A stretch of DNA of 64,000 nucleotides, taken from Closterium sp. NIES-65. Lineage: Eukaryota; Streptophyta; Zygnematophyceae; Desmidiales; Closteriaceae. Positions 43,185 to 53,500 of this stretch are shown in pieces; positions within the stretch are counted from its first letter, which is position 1; each line of letters begins with the position of its first letter. Where the stretch lies: contig CANXME010000106.1 in assembly GCA_948144175.1 (NCBI GenBank), positions 2,542,001 through 2,606,000 of the forward strand. The letters run 5' to 3'. Under the pieces are notes generated by a model. It was not told where the DNA came from and made no database searches. It saw only the letters and a program-made list of their open reading frames with translations. The translations under genes were made by a program, and so were the position numbers.

Positions 43185-43216
43185 TAGGTCCTAAAGACCT
43201 ATTGCTCTAGATACCA
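43185..43216 (-). promoter_or_regulatory. L primer site and downstream hairpin
   Basis: On the minus strand TGGTATCTAGAGC (43216-43204) is the primer site. It is followed by TAGGTC and GACCTA (43201-43196 and 43190-43185), a perfect 6-bp stem with a 5-base loop, then ATTAGGGCCC. The stem sequence differs from that of B, C, E and H but occupies the same place. Confidence 0.7.
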
Positions 43217-43355
43217 TCTTAGAATCTAGGCATGAATGTGTCATTAGGTCAAGGGAGGGGGGGGTACAAGAAGAATGTCGAGAGAAATGTTGTACCCCCT
43301 AGTGCTAACCCCCATACAGCCTAGATAACCTAAACATGCATATATGATTTGACAG
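43217..43355 (-). repeat. L, 5' LTR (about 139 bp)
   Basis: On the minus strand it begins TGTCAAATCATATATG and runs to the primer site. A G run (about 43256-43263) lies inside. It has no partner in the window, so the boundaries are judged from the primer site and the TGTCA start. Confidence 0.65.
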
Positions 43356-43572
43356 TTTGACACACCCCCATAGGCAAAGTGGGGGAGAACAAGGGGTCAC
43401 AAGACCAGTCCAAGAAAAAGCAATGCAAGCTTAGGGTGGATCACAACGTCACCACACACTCCAAGCACAAGCAAGAGGGCCACAAGGCCAGTTCACATGC
43501 AGAGGTATATATGCAACAACAAGAGGACAGTGATCACTACCTAGCAAGAGTAAACATGCAGGTATATATATA

Positions 43573-43864
43573 CAGTCATCGCCCGGATAGAAGACAGTGC
43601 CGAATAGTAGACAGGGGTTGTCTATTATCCGGGTGTCTCTTATAAACAGGCTAGTCTCATTATAAGACACCTATTTGTGTGTACGAGTTAAGCCAGTGTA
43701 GGGGTTAGGGGCAATTGTACAGCGAGAGGGTATCTTCTAAATGGTTCTTTGTCCGTTTATAAGACATATAAGACACCCTAAACCGTCCCAAATACAACAT
43801 AACCCAAGCATTTTGAGTTGTGTACGAGATAAGACATATATGTCTTATATCCGGGCGATGACGG
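43573..43864. mobile_element. MITE with pogo-like ends (292 bp)
   Basis: Terminal inverted repeats of about 24 bp (CAGTCATCGCCCGGATAGAA at the left; the complement of the right end reads CCGTCATCGCCCGGATATAA, two mismatches over 24) are flanked by TA on both sides (43571-43572 and 43865-43866). CAG-type ends with a TA duplication suggest a non-autonomous Tc1/mariner element of the pogo/Tigger branch. The interior has further TTATAAGACA words and no coding sequence. It lies in the 3' untranslated region of copia fragment M. Confidence 0.8.
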
Positions 43865-43890
43865 TATAGAGATCACAGTACAACCAAAGT

Positions 43891-45110
43891 CTACAGCAAG
43901 TGAGGAAACGTAGGCACCAGGCCTAGAGCAGTGCAGAAGCGCTGATGATCACCAGCCGGAAGAGCCTTGGCGAACACATCAGCCGTGTTGGCCCAGGTGG
44001 GCACGTGAGCGACACGAAGCTGACCACGCTGCTGCAACTCTCGAGCAAGGAAGTAACGCAGAGCGATGTGCTTCGTTCTATGTTCCACTCTGTGGTCCTG
44101 ACACAAGGCAATGGCAGCCTTGTTGTCGACGTACAGAATTGGAGGAGAACCAGGCCTCTCTCACAAGTCGTTCATCATGTAGGTGAGCCAGCGTAGCTCT
44201 TGTGCAGCCATGGCTGTGGCGGAGATCTCGGCCTCACAACTGGAGCTGAGAACAGAAGACGAGCGTGTAGACCGCCAAGAAACACAGCCAGAGCCAAGGC
44301 TGGATGTGTAACCCTGTGACGACCGCTCCGTAGCCAGGTCGTCAACCCAAGAAGCGTCTGAGTGCCCAGTGAGGAAAACTGAGCTCCGCCCTCCAAGCAC
44401 GAGCCCCATGCCCAATGTACTGCACAAGTAGCGCAGTATACTCTTTGCAGCATCGAAGTGCACATTTCGGTGCCTACCAGGAGCCACGTAGCATGCCAGA
44501 AGGCCAAGAGGGTACGCAAGGTCAGGACGAGTGCAGGTCATCAGGTACATGAGGCAACCCACTAGCTCTGGGTACAGGCCACTCGGCTATATGGACTCGT
44601 CCGAAGGTGGAGCTGAGAGCGAGTGACCTGTAGCCAGGGTAGTGGACTATGGCGAGGACCAGGTGAAGCCGAAGCACTGAAGGACCTGCTGCACCATGTG
44701 TGACGGAGTCAATATAATGTTGCAACGTGCTTTGTCCCGGGTGATCTGCAAGCCAAGATAGCTGCGAAGCTCACCCAGGTTTGTGTACGTGTGTCTCCTC
44801 TGCAGCTCTGACTTCACGTGGGCCAGTCCAGCTGTGTCAACAGTGGCAAACACCAAGTCGTTGATGCACACGAGGATGTAGAACGGCGGCAGCAAAGTGT
44901 CGGTGCGTAGAAACAGCGACGGGTCAGCAATAGAAGGAGCAAACCCAAGAGCCGCAAGAGTCGTCCCCAGTGTGTCGTGCCACTCGCGAGGCGCCTGGCG
45001 GAGACCGTAGACTGGACGCCGGAGGCTCCACTGGGTACCTGCAGGAAATGACCCAGTGAAGCCAGGTGGGCGGCGCAGCCAGATCTCCTCGTGCAGGCTA
45101 CCCTGTAGGA
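43891..45110 (-). pseudogene. M RT and RNase H remains
   Basis: On the minus strand: RT with LPPFYILVCINDLVFATVDT (about 44890-44830), LGELRSYLGLQITRDKA (about 44790-44740), the RPDLAYPLGLLACYVAPG segment (about 44530-44480), RNase H (GHSDASWVDDLATERSSQGY near 44370, CEAEISATAMAAQELRW near 44240) and EHRTKHIALRYFLARELQQR (about 44085-44030). It is more diverged from C than E and H are, so probably an older copy. It is broken. Confidence 0.8.
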
Positions 45111-45114
45111 AAGC

Positions 45115-45492
45115 TGTGAGGATCTAGGATCGAGCTGAGAAAGGAGAATGTGAATAGAATGAATTGAATGATCACCTGGGTACAACACGAGGCTATATAT
45201 AGGCTGGACACAAGGCCCCATAACCAGGTGTTACGCGAAGGTTCCGTGGGGCGCGTAGCGTCCCGAACAGATCCTTACCGAATTCGGTAGAAGGCAATTC
45301 GGTGGCAACCGAAAAGGCCAGAATTCGGTGCACGCAACCTAGCTCAGTGCTATAACTATAATAAAATATAGGAAAGCACCTAGCCTAGGAAATCAAGCAA
45401 TTCATGCATGCATATGATTATCCTATGCTAGAAAAAGAATGATAAAGTAAAGGCAAGCAAGCATAGCTGGCATAAGCCGTCGTACTCTCACA
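45115..45492 (-). repeat. G, 3' LTR (378 bp)
   Basis: On the minus strand TGTGAG to CTCACA, with a TATA box on the minus strand near 45194. It is about 94% identical to 58111-58488 and clearly related to the F LTR. Confidence 0.93.
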
Positions 45493-47704
45493 CGTCCCCC
45501 CCTCAAAGCTGGGTGGCGTGAGATACACCTTGCTTGACAAGATAGTCCTTGAGAGCAAAGCGTGCGTTGCCCATATCAGCTTCTGCAACCCAAGTGTCCT
45601 CAGTGGGGTCGTATCCCTTCCAGCGTATCAGGAACTCGACGTTCTTGCCGCCGCGGCGCCGATGAGAGAGAACTCGCTCAATCTCGTACTCGGGTTCATC
45701 CTGCACACGAACAGGTGGAGGTGGCGGTAGCTGCCGTCCCTGGAACTGTTGGTTGGGGTCCTTGTAGGGTTTCAGTAGCTGGACATGGAAAGCGTTGTGA
45801 AGCTTCCACGTATCTGGTAAGCGCAAGGGGAATGTAACTGGTGTCACCTGTGCCTCAACGAGAAAAGGACCACAGAAGCGAGGCCGGAACTTGGACGGCA
45901 GGTGAGTCAAGTCCAAGTTGCGTGTGTCGAAAAGCACCTGATCTCCGACTGCTACTGAGTGATCACGTCGCTGACGATCGGCATACTGCTTCTGGGAGGT
46001 CTGCATCGTGGTAAGTCGTCGCTGAGTCTTCTCCCATAGCTGCTGCATGGTGGTGATGAAGTCATGTGCGGCTTGGACGTGTGCCGGTGTGGTTGGCTGC
46101 TGTGGTGTGAGTGGTTCCCGTCCGTAAGAAAGGAGTTTTCCCTGTGGCCGCATTTGATGCGTTGTTGTAAGCGAACTCTAGGGTCGGTAACTGTGTGTCC
46201 TAGTGGCTGACGTTGTCTTCGCAAGCTGTGCGCAGTAACTGTTCAACCACTTGATTGAGTCCCTCTCTCTGTCCGTCAGTCTGGGGGTGGTATGCTGAAG
46301 ACATTGCAAGCTTTTTCCCCAACAGTCCCATGAGCTCCTTCTAGAACTTACTCGTGAATTTGGGGTCTCTGTCTGAGATGAGTGTAGCGGGGATGCCGTG
46401 GATGGTGATGATGCGGTCGAAGAAGAGGCGAGCAGTTTCTTCAGCTGTAGCTGTGGCGTTGGTCGGTATGAAGTGACCCATTTTGGAGAACTTATCGATG
46501 ACTACGAGGATGGAATTGTGCCCCCATGAGGTCGAAGGAAGTCCTGTGATAATGTCGAGGCTAACGACCTGCCATGGCTGCTCCGGTACGGGTAGAGGCT
46601 GAAGTAACCCTGCTTTTTTCTGCTTGCTACTCTTCATCCACTGGCACGTGTCGCAAGAGGTGACGAACTGCTGCACGTCTGCTGCCATCCCAGGCCAGTA
46701 GTAATACTTCGCTATCCTTGCTAACGTCTTGTTGCTCTCGAAATGTCTCGCGTAAGGTACGTCGTGAAACTCCTCCAATAGGATCTGCCGTAGCGGGGCG
46801 TAATTCGGTACCCAAATCTTTCCTGAACCCTTCCTTACAGCTAAGTCTTTCTCCCACTGGAACAACTTCTTGGTCTGTGCTGTAGCAATCTCAGCGTCCA
46901 CGGAGTACCCATGTTGGAATAGACCCTTGAGCAGAGGGTTCATCCCGTCGAGCTGGATGCCTGCTACATGTCCGGGGCGGCTCAACGCGTCTGCCTTGTT
47001 GTGTAGCCGGGGCTTGTAGATGATGTCGTAGTGGATGTGAGTTTCCAGGAAGTCCACCCACCGCACCTGTCGTCGTGAGAGCGTCGGCTGCGACTTCAGG
47101 TATTTGAGACTGCAGTGGTCAGTATAGACTGTAGTCTTGGCTCCCTCTAGGTAACACCTCCACGCCTTGAAGGCTATGACTATCGCTAAGGCTTCCTTGT
47201 CATGGATGGGGTAGTTCAGTTCTACTCCGTGTAGCTTCTTACTGAGGTAGGCGATGGGCTGCAAACCGCGTCCGTGATCCTGCATCAGTACTGCTCAGAC
47301 TGCTTGGTCACTAGCGTCTGCTTCCACCACGTAGTCTTTGTCTGGGTCTTGTAGGATGAGTACTGGCGCTGTAGTCAGTGCTGTCTGTAGCTGCTCCATG
47401 GCTTGCTGATGAGGGGTATCCCATTTGTAGGGCGTATCCTTTTTCAGTAGGTCGGTTAGTGGCGCTGCTATCTTAGCGTACTGCGGCACGAACCTGTTGT
47501 AGTAGTTGGCGAAGCCTAGGAACTGCTGCAACTCCTTCACGTTCTCCGGTACTTTCCACTTCTTGACGGCTTCGATCTTCCGCGGGTCCACGTGTACGCC
47601 CTCGGCACTCACCATGTGCCCGAGAAACTGCACCTTCTTCAGGGCGAAGTCGCTCTTGGACAGCTTCACATAGAACTTGTTTTTCCGCAGGATCTCGAAC
47701 ACCT

Positions 47705-48051
47705 TGTCAGAGGTCCACTGGTGATCCCCGATTGATCCTAGGGAAGGGTTACAGGCACGGTTGCCTGGGGGGTTATGGGCGCACTGACCCGCTACTTAAA
47801 TAAGCCCTTTTATCCCAATGGTCTAGTGGTTGGGATTCTGACATGGTATCAGAGCGAAGGTCTCGGGTTCGAATCCCGGTGTATGCACTTCGGGCATCCC
47901 AGTGAGGGGGGGTGTCAGAGGTCCACTGGTGATCCCCGATTGATCCTAGGGAAGGGTTACAGGCACGGTTGCCTGGGGGGTTATGGGCGCACTGACCCGC
48001 TACTTAAATAAGCCCTTTTATCCCAATGGTCTAGTGGTTGGGATTCTGACA
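47705..48051 (+). mobile_element. TRIM 4 (347 bp, identical LTRs)
   Basis: LTRs are 47705-47843 and 47913-48051 (139 bp), identical by eye. The interior is only 69 bp (47844-47912) and holds a primer site, a Pol III B-box-like word and a G-rich polypurine tract. The target duplication is CACCT (47700-47704 and 48052-48056). It is inserted in the RT region of chromovirus G. The identity of the LTRs marks it as a very recent insertion. It encodes nothing and must be copied by another element's proteins. Confidence 0.95.
47816..47887 (+). other. tRNA-like region across the TRIM 4 LTR/interior junction
   Basis: The same arrangement as in TRIM 3: A box TGGTCTAGTGG (47819-47829), B box GGTTCGAATCC (47866-47876), the TCTGA/TCAGA stem across the LTR/primer border, and a T-arm. 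The spacing is three bases longer. It is preserved in the youngest copy. Confidence 0.7.
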
Positions 48052-49394
48052 CACCTTCCGCAGATGCTCCACGTGCTCCTTCATGTTCTTGGAGTAGATG
48101 AGAATGTCGTCCAGGTACACCACCACGCACTTGTCCAGCAGGGGTCGTAAGATGTGATTCATCTCCGCCTGAAACGTTGCTGGTGCGTTGCAGAGTCCGA
48201 ACGGCATCACCAAGTATTCGTAGGAGCCGTATCTGGTACAGAACGGCGTCTTATGGATTGAGTTGTCCGCCATCTTGATCTGCCAGTAACCCGACCGTAG
48301 GTCCAACTTCGAAAAGACTGTTGCACCACGCAGTTGGTCCAGTAGGTCGTCTATGCGCGGTATGGGGTATTTGCTTTTAACTGTCTATTTGTTCAGTGCA
48401 CGGTAGTCGATGCACATTCGTAGACTGCCGTCTGGTTTTGGAGTGAAGAGGACTGGTGCACCGTAGGGAGAGGTGGATGGGCGGATCAGTTGTCTGTCCA
48501 GTAGATACTCTATCTGTTTCTTCATGTCTATCAGCTCGGTCGGACTCAGTCGGTATGGTGCACGTGAGACGGGTTTCGCACCTGGTTCCTCCACGATCTC
48601 GTGCTCGTGGGTGCGTGCTGGAGGTACGTCTGCGGGTAGGTCGTCGGGCATTATATCCTTGTACTGCTCCAAGACCTCCTCCTATGCTGCTGCCATAACC
48701 AGTGCTAAGTAACCCGTCTTACTCTCGTTCACTGTCCGTTCGAACCGTGCCAGTGTCGTTTCAGGAACGCTCCCTGTATCCGTCCAGCTTCGCAGCTCCA
48801 CTCGTTTCCTGTTGTTGTAGATGCACGTTTTCCGGTTGACCCAGTCGATCTCGGGGTTGAACCGCTTCAGAAAATCTCGCCCCAAGTTGAAATCTAATCC
48901 CTTGATGTTCGTGATCGGCAACGTCGGCTTCCACCTCAACGCCCCTATCTGCAGCTGCAGTGTTGACTTGCTGTGGATGGGAAGCTTCGTAACGTCCACC
49001 ATCGTTGCTGTAAACTGGGTTTCTTCTGAGGATGCTCCAATTTTCTCCAACGTCCCGCGGTCGCACACCGAGTGGGACGCACCATTGTCCACCAGGGCCT
49101 GGAGGCGACGCCCGTTGCAGATCACCTCGAGTAGTAGTGGTTGCTGCTCCTCCGAGTATCCGTAGATGGTATCGCTTATAGGATCGTAGGGTACGTCGAA
49201 TATGTTATCCCTAGGTCCTGCGCTCGAAGATGCAGCTTCAGTATCAGTTTTCAACTGAGAAAGGTTAGAAGGATTTATCCGAGGCCGATTCGGCTTCTCT
49301 TGGGCCAGGAACCTTCCACTTAGCCTTGGCAGCTGTGTAGGCTTCATCTGTGGGGAACAGGGAGCCTTTAAACAGTGCTGCTGGGAGAGAATAT

Positions 49395-49511
49395 TGTCAA
49401 ATTATAATGTTGTGTAGGCTGTAGTGGGGTAGCCTATATGGGGTACACAATTCTAGGGTTGCCTACTTGTATCACTTTCATTCCTTAGTCATTCATTCTC
49501 GTTTCTTCTCA
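49395..49511 (+). repeat. H, 5' LTR (117 bp)
   Basis: TGTCAAATTATAATG to CTTCTCA. It is the shortest LTR type in the window, shared with K. Confidence 0.95.
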
Positions 49512-49554
49512 TGGTATCAAGCAGGTTCCCTCGTGGGAGCTGTTCCTAGGGCCC
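49512..49554 (+). promoter_or_regulatory. H primer site and downstream hairpin
   Basis: TGGTATCAAGC, then CAGGTTCCC pairing with GGGAGCTG (49522-49542), with a G-T pair and one bulge, then CCTAGGGCCC. Confidence 0.7.
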
Positions 49555-50570
49555 ACCAAGTCGAAATTATTTTTTTCCTGCCCGGAGCGCACTTCGCTTA
49601 GGCCCGAGTCGCGCCTCGTGTGCCCTCTCTACCGTCGCGCCCGTCCTAGGCCTCCTTCGGCCCCGTCGCATCGCCCCTAGCGGCCTCCCTCGCGCCGCCC
49701 TTACTCAGCCCGTCGCCGCCCTTCGCGGCCTGACACCGCCCTACTCGGCCCGTTGCCACTCTTAGCGGCCCGTCGCCGCCCTTATGCCGCCCGTAACGGC
49801 ACGCCGCCGACCTCCGCGGCCCCTCGCGCCGCCCTCACCCGCGGCCCTGCCACCTACCTGCGGGCGCGCCACCCTACCAGCCGCCCCGCCGCCCTTACCT
49901 GCGGCCCCCGCCGCCCTGTCCTGCGGCCCCGCCGCCCTTACCTGTGGCCCCGCCGCCCTTACCTGCGGCCCCGCCGCCCTTACCTGCGGCCTTGTCGCCT
50001 GCTGCTGTGGCCCCGCCACCTTACCTGCGGCCCCGCCACCTTACCTGCGGCCCCGCCGCCCTTCGCCGCGGCCCCGCCACCTTACCTGCGGCCCCGCCAC
50101 CTTACCTGCGGCCCCGCCGCCCTTCACTGCGGCCCCGCCACCTTACCTGCGGCCCCGCCACCTTACCTGCGGCCCCGCCGCCCTTATCTGCGGCCCCGTC
50201 GCCTGCTACAGCGCCGCCCGCAACCCGAGCTGCCCCAGCCGCCATACCCAGCCGAGCAGTCGACAGCCGCGCCGCCCTGCAGCCGAACCGCCGAGCAGCC
50301 CAGCCGCCCAGCAGCCGAGCTGCAGAGCCACCCAGCCGCCGAGCCGCCCAGAAGCCGAGCCGCCCAGCACTCGAGCCGCCCAGCAGCCGAGCCGCCCAGC
50401 AGCCGAGCCGCCCAGCAGCCGAGCCGCCCAGCAGCCGAGCCGCCCAGCAGCCGAGCCGCTCAGCAGCCGAGCCGCCCGCACCGCCGAGTCGCTCGAGCCG
50501 CCCTCTCCGGTAAGAGCAGCGCCTCTTTCTCCGCACTGCCCTTTCCCTACTGTTTGCGCTGCTAGTCTAC
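49555..50570 (+). repeat. H leader GC-rich tandem repeats
   Basis: A short T tract is followed by GCGGCCCCGCC plus ACCTTACCT or GCCCTTACCT units of about 20-21 bp (about 49890-50200). Then comes a 16-bp unit, GAGCCGCCCAGCAGCC (about 50330-50480), whose period is not a multiple of three. CCGGTAAGAGC at about 50508 is the possible splice-donor word. No gene is visible. Confidence 0.85.
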
Positions 50571-50577
50571 TTCTGTC

Positions 50578-53500
50578 ATGGCTACCCCTAGTGTCCTCAC
50601 TTTTGACGCTGAGGGTAGGGCCATTGACTTTGACGTCTGGATAGATGACCTGCAACTTTTCTTACAGTGCGATAGGGCGGGCGGACTCTCTCTCTTTGAC
50701 CTCACCTCTGGTGCCTCTCCTGCCCTTGCTGCTGATGCTGACGCCACTGTTCACTCACAGTGGGCCACCCGCGATGCTGCTGCACGTCTTGCTGTGCGTC
50801 GCCACCTTCCTACCTCTATGCGTGCGCACTTTAGCCAGTACAAGAGTGCTCACCCTTGTACGACGATATAGTTGCACGCTACTCCTCCCCTGCCACTGTT
50901 GCACTGAGCCGCCTCATGCTACCGTACCTCTTCCCTGACCTTGCTGCCTTTCCCACAGTCGCTGACCTCATTACGCACCTCCGCACTAGTGACACTCGCT
51001 ACCGCGCTGCGCTTCCTGCTGAGTTCTGCGCCAAGAACCCCCCCCCCATGTACATCACTCTCTACTACATAGTCACCCGCCTCCCTGACTCCCTTCGCGT
51101 AGTCAGGGACCACTTTCTCTCAGTCTGTCCCACCACTCTCACAGCTGACCTCCTCGAGAAGGCCCTCCTAGCAGCGGAGAAGAGCATAGTCGCTGTAGGG
51201 GCCTCTCCTGGTGACCCGCGCACCCCCATCTTTGAGAGGTGTTCCCCCTCCCCTCTCTTGCCCTCTGTTGCCTCTGCTGCTGCGGCCGACCTCGTTGGTC
51301 TGGAGTCGGTCGGTGCGGCGTCTACCCCTAGTGGGAAGCGTTGCTCTGGCAAGGGCAAGGGGGGCAGGGGCGTTGGAGGAGCTAGCAGGGGCGTTGGAGG
51401 CGGCGGTGGAGGCAGTGGAGGGGGTGTGGGTGGTGGTGGGAGTGGTGGCGGGGGTGGAGGTGTCGGCGGTGGCAGTGGAGGTGGAGGCGGCGGCGGCGGT
51501 GGCGATGGGAGCGGACGTGGTGGAGGTGGCGGAGGTGGAGGAGGCGGTGGCGGAGGAGGAGGAGGAGGAGGTCTTGGCTCTTCGCAAAGGAGTGGCTCCG
51601 GTGGTGGTCAGCGCCAGCAGCGGAAGCCCAGTCGGAAGACCCTGTCCCCTCAGCAGCTCCATGAGTGGTACTCTGCAGGCCAGCTGGGTGGGGGTACTGG
51701 TCCGTGCACCTACGTCATGCGCACCGGCGACCGTGCGGGTGAGCAGTGTGGGGGTGCGCACCCCACCCAGCGCTGCTTTGGCCGCCTGACGGACGCTTGG
51801 CGTCACCAGTTCCCAGAGGCCATAGAGATCCCTCGCTGGGGCGAGCTGTCTAGGGCAGGGGTAGCTATCTTTGACCTTGACTTTGATGCTATTCTTGCTG
51901 CTATGAATACTGTGTCTATTAGTGAGGAGGGTGACTGTTACCGGCTTTCCCCCCCCGACCCGGGCATTGCGACAGCTGCGCTAGGTGCTGGTGAGGCTGC
52001 TGCTCTTGGTGCTAGCGAGGCTGCTGCTCTAGGTGCTAGTGCGTCTGCTTCCTCCGGTACTGGTGAGTCTGTGCTCTCAGGTACTGCGTCGGCTTCGGCC
52101 TCCCACACCTTCACACTTGACTCGGGGGCTTCTCGCTCCTTCTTTCGAGACAGCACCACACTCACGCCGCTTGGTCGGCCAGTTGCAGTCTCCCTGGCAG
52201 ACCCCTCTAGGGGTCCTATCCTTGCTCACTTCTCCACTGTCCTCCCGTGTCCAGCGGCCCCCTCTGGCACCCTGTCTGGTCTTTACCTCCCCTCGTTCTC
52301 TACGAACTTGGTGAGTGGTGCTGCCCTACAGGATGCGGGGGTTCACCAGTTCACTCCTGCGAGTCAGCGGGTGACCCACTGCACGGACGCTCGGACCGGC
52401 CAACACTTGGCCGCGTTTACACGTCGGCCGGGATCGAGCCTGTACACACTAACCACTGCGTCTCCTCCAGTCCCTGCGTCTGGTCTGGTAGCTGCGTCGG
52501 GTCAGGTGTTAGCTGCAGCGTCCAGGTCTGGTCCTGAGTCTGCCCCCTGCTCGTGTCACCTCCTGTCTCACGAGACTCTCCTCTGGCACCACCGCCTTGG
52601 TCACCCCTCCCTGCTTCGCCTCCGAAGCATGGCCTCCCGTGTCCTTGTCTCTGGTCTTCCCCGGTCCCTCCCTCCCCTTCCTCCGGGGCCTGGACCTACC
52701 TGTGTCCCCTATGTCGAGGGGCGGCAGCGGGCTACCCCTCACTCCTCCCAGTTTCCTCCGACAGAGGCCCCGCTGCAGACGCTTCACATAGACGTGTGGG
52801 GCCCAGCCCGCGTCCGTGGACAGGGTCACGAGCGCTACTTCCTGCTGGTGGTTGACGACTACTCGCGTTACACCAGAGTCTTCCCCTTGCGCAGCAAGGG
52901 TGATGTCACTGAGGTGTTGATCGACTGGATCCGCGCAGCTCTTCTCCAGCTCAGGCGGAGCTTCGGCTCGGACTTTCCTGTTCTGCGTCTGCACTCTGAC
53001 AAAGGCGGAGAGTTCTCCTCTAACCTTCTGCGAGCCTACTGTCGTGCACGAGGCATCCGCCAGACCTTCACGCTTCCGGACTCTCCACAGCAAAATGGGA
53101 TTTCTGAACGCCGCATTGGCATGGTCATGGACGTCGCCCGTACGTCCATGATGCATGCGGCTGCCCCCCATTTTCTGTGGCCGTTTGCGGTTCGGTACGC
53201 GGTGCATTAGATCAACCTTCAGCCCAGGGTCTCCATGCCGGAGACCTCCCCAACTTTGCTGTGGACGGGGAAGGTTGGCGATGCGTCTGCGTTTCAGTGT
53301 CTGGGGATCTCGGGCGTTTGTCCGCGACTTGTCTGCGGACAAGCTGTCCCCTCGTGCTGCTCCTTGCGTCTTCCTCGGTTTCCACTCTGACGCGCCAGGG
53401 TGGAAGTTCTACCACCCCACCTCTCGCCGTGTTCTGTCCTTCCAGGACGTCACGTTCGAGGAGTCGGTCCCCTACTACCGTCTCTTCCCCTACCGCACTC

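Larger units (their letters stand above)
40781..43355 (-). mobile_element. Ty1/copia element L (minus strand), partial
   Basis: On the minus strand: a 5' LTR at about 43217-43355, primer site (43204-43216) with hairpin, GC-rich leader (about 42150-43140), remains of the RT N-terminal region (about 41990-41620), and RT and RNase H (about 41590-40790). Its 3' end is joined to K's gag, so no 3' LTR is visible. The LTR sequence is distinct from those of B, C, E and H but has the same TGTCA start and GGGGGTACAAC word. It is heavily reduced. Confidence 0.75.
43356..45114 (-). mobile_element. Ty1/copia fragment M (minus strand)
   Basis: On the minus strand M carries RT (from about 45110), RNase H (about 44390-43900), the conserved 3' untranslated region (interrupted by a MITE) and the polypurine tract, and ends at an LTR start, TGTCAAAC, that abuts L's LTR. 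L may therefore have inserted into M's 3' LTR. The upstream part is replaced by chromovirus G at 45115. It is a broken fragment. Confidence 0.75.
45503..49390 (-). pseudogene. G pol with chromodomain (interrupted by TRIM 4)
   Basis: On the minus strand from about 49340: protease region ([13 protein letters not shown] near 49090, [15 protein letters not shown] near 48885), RT ([20 protein letters not shown] near 48465, [13 protein letters not shown] near 48210, [11 protein letters not shown] near 48125, then TRIM 4), RNase H (VVEADASDQAV near 47325, YTDHCSLKYL near 47120), integrase zinc region (CDTCQWMKSSKQKK near 46660) and core (SLDIITGLPSTSWGHN near 46560, LISDRDPKFTSKF near 46380), and chromodomain (FLIRWKGYDPTEDTWV near 45630-45580). 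It is a fossil. It holds a longer integrase core than F does. Confidence 0.9.
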
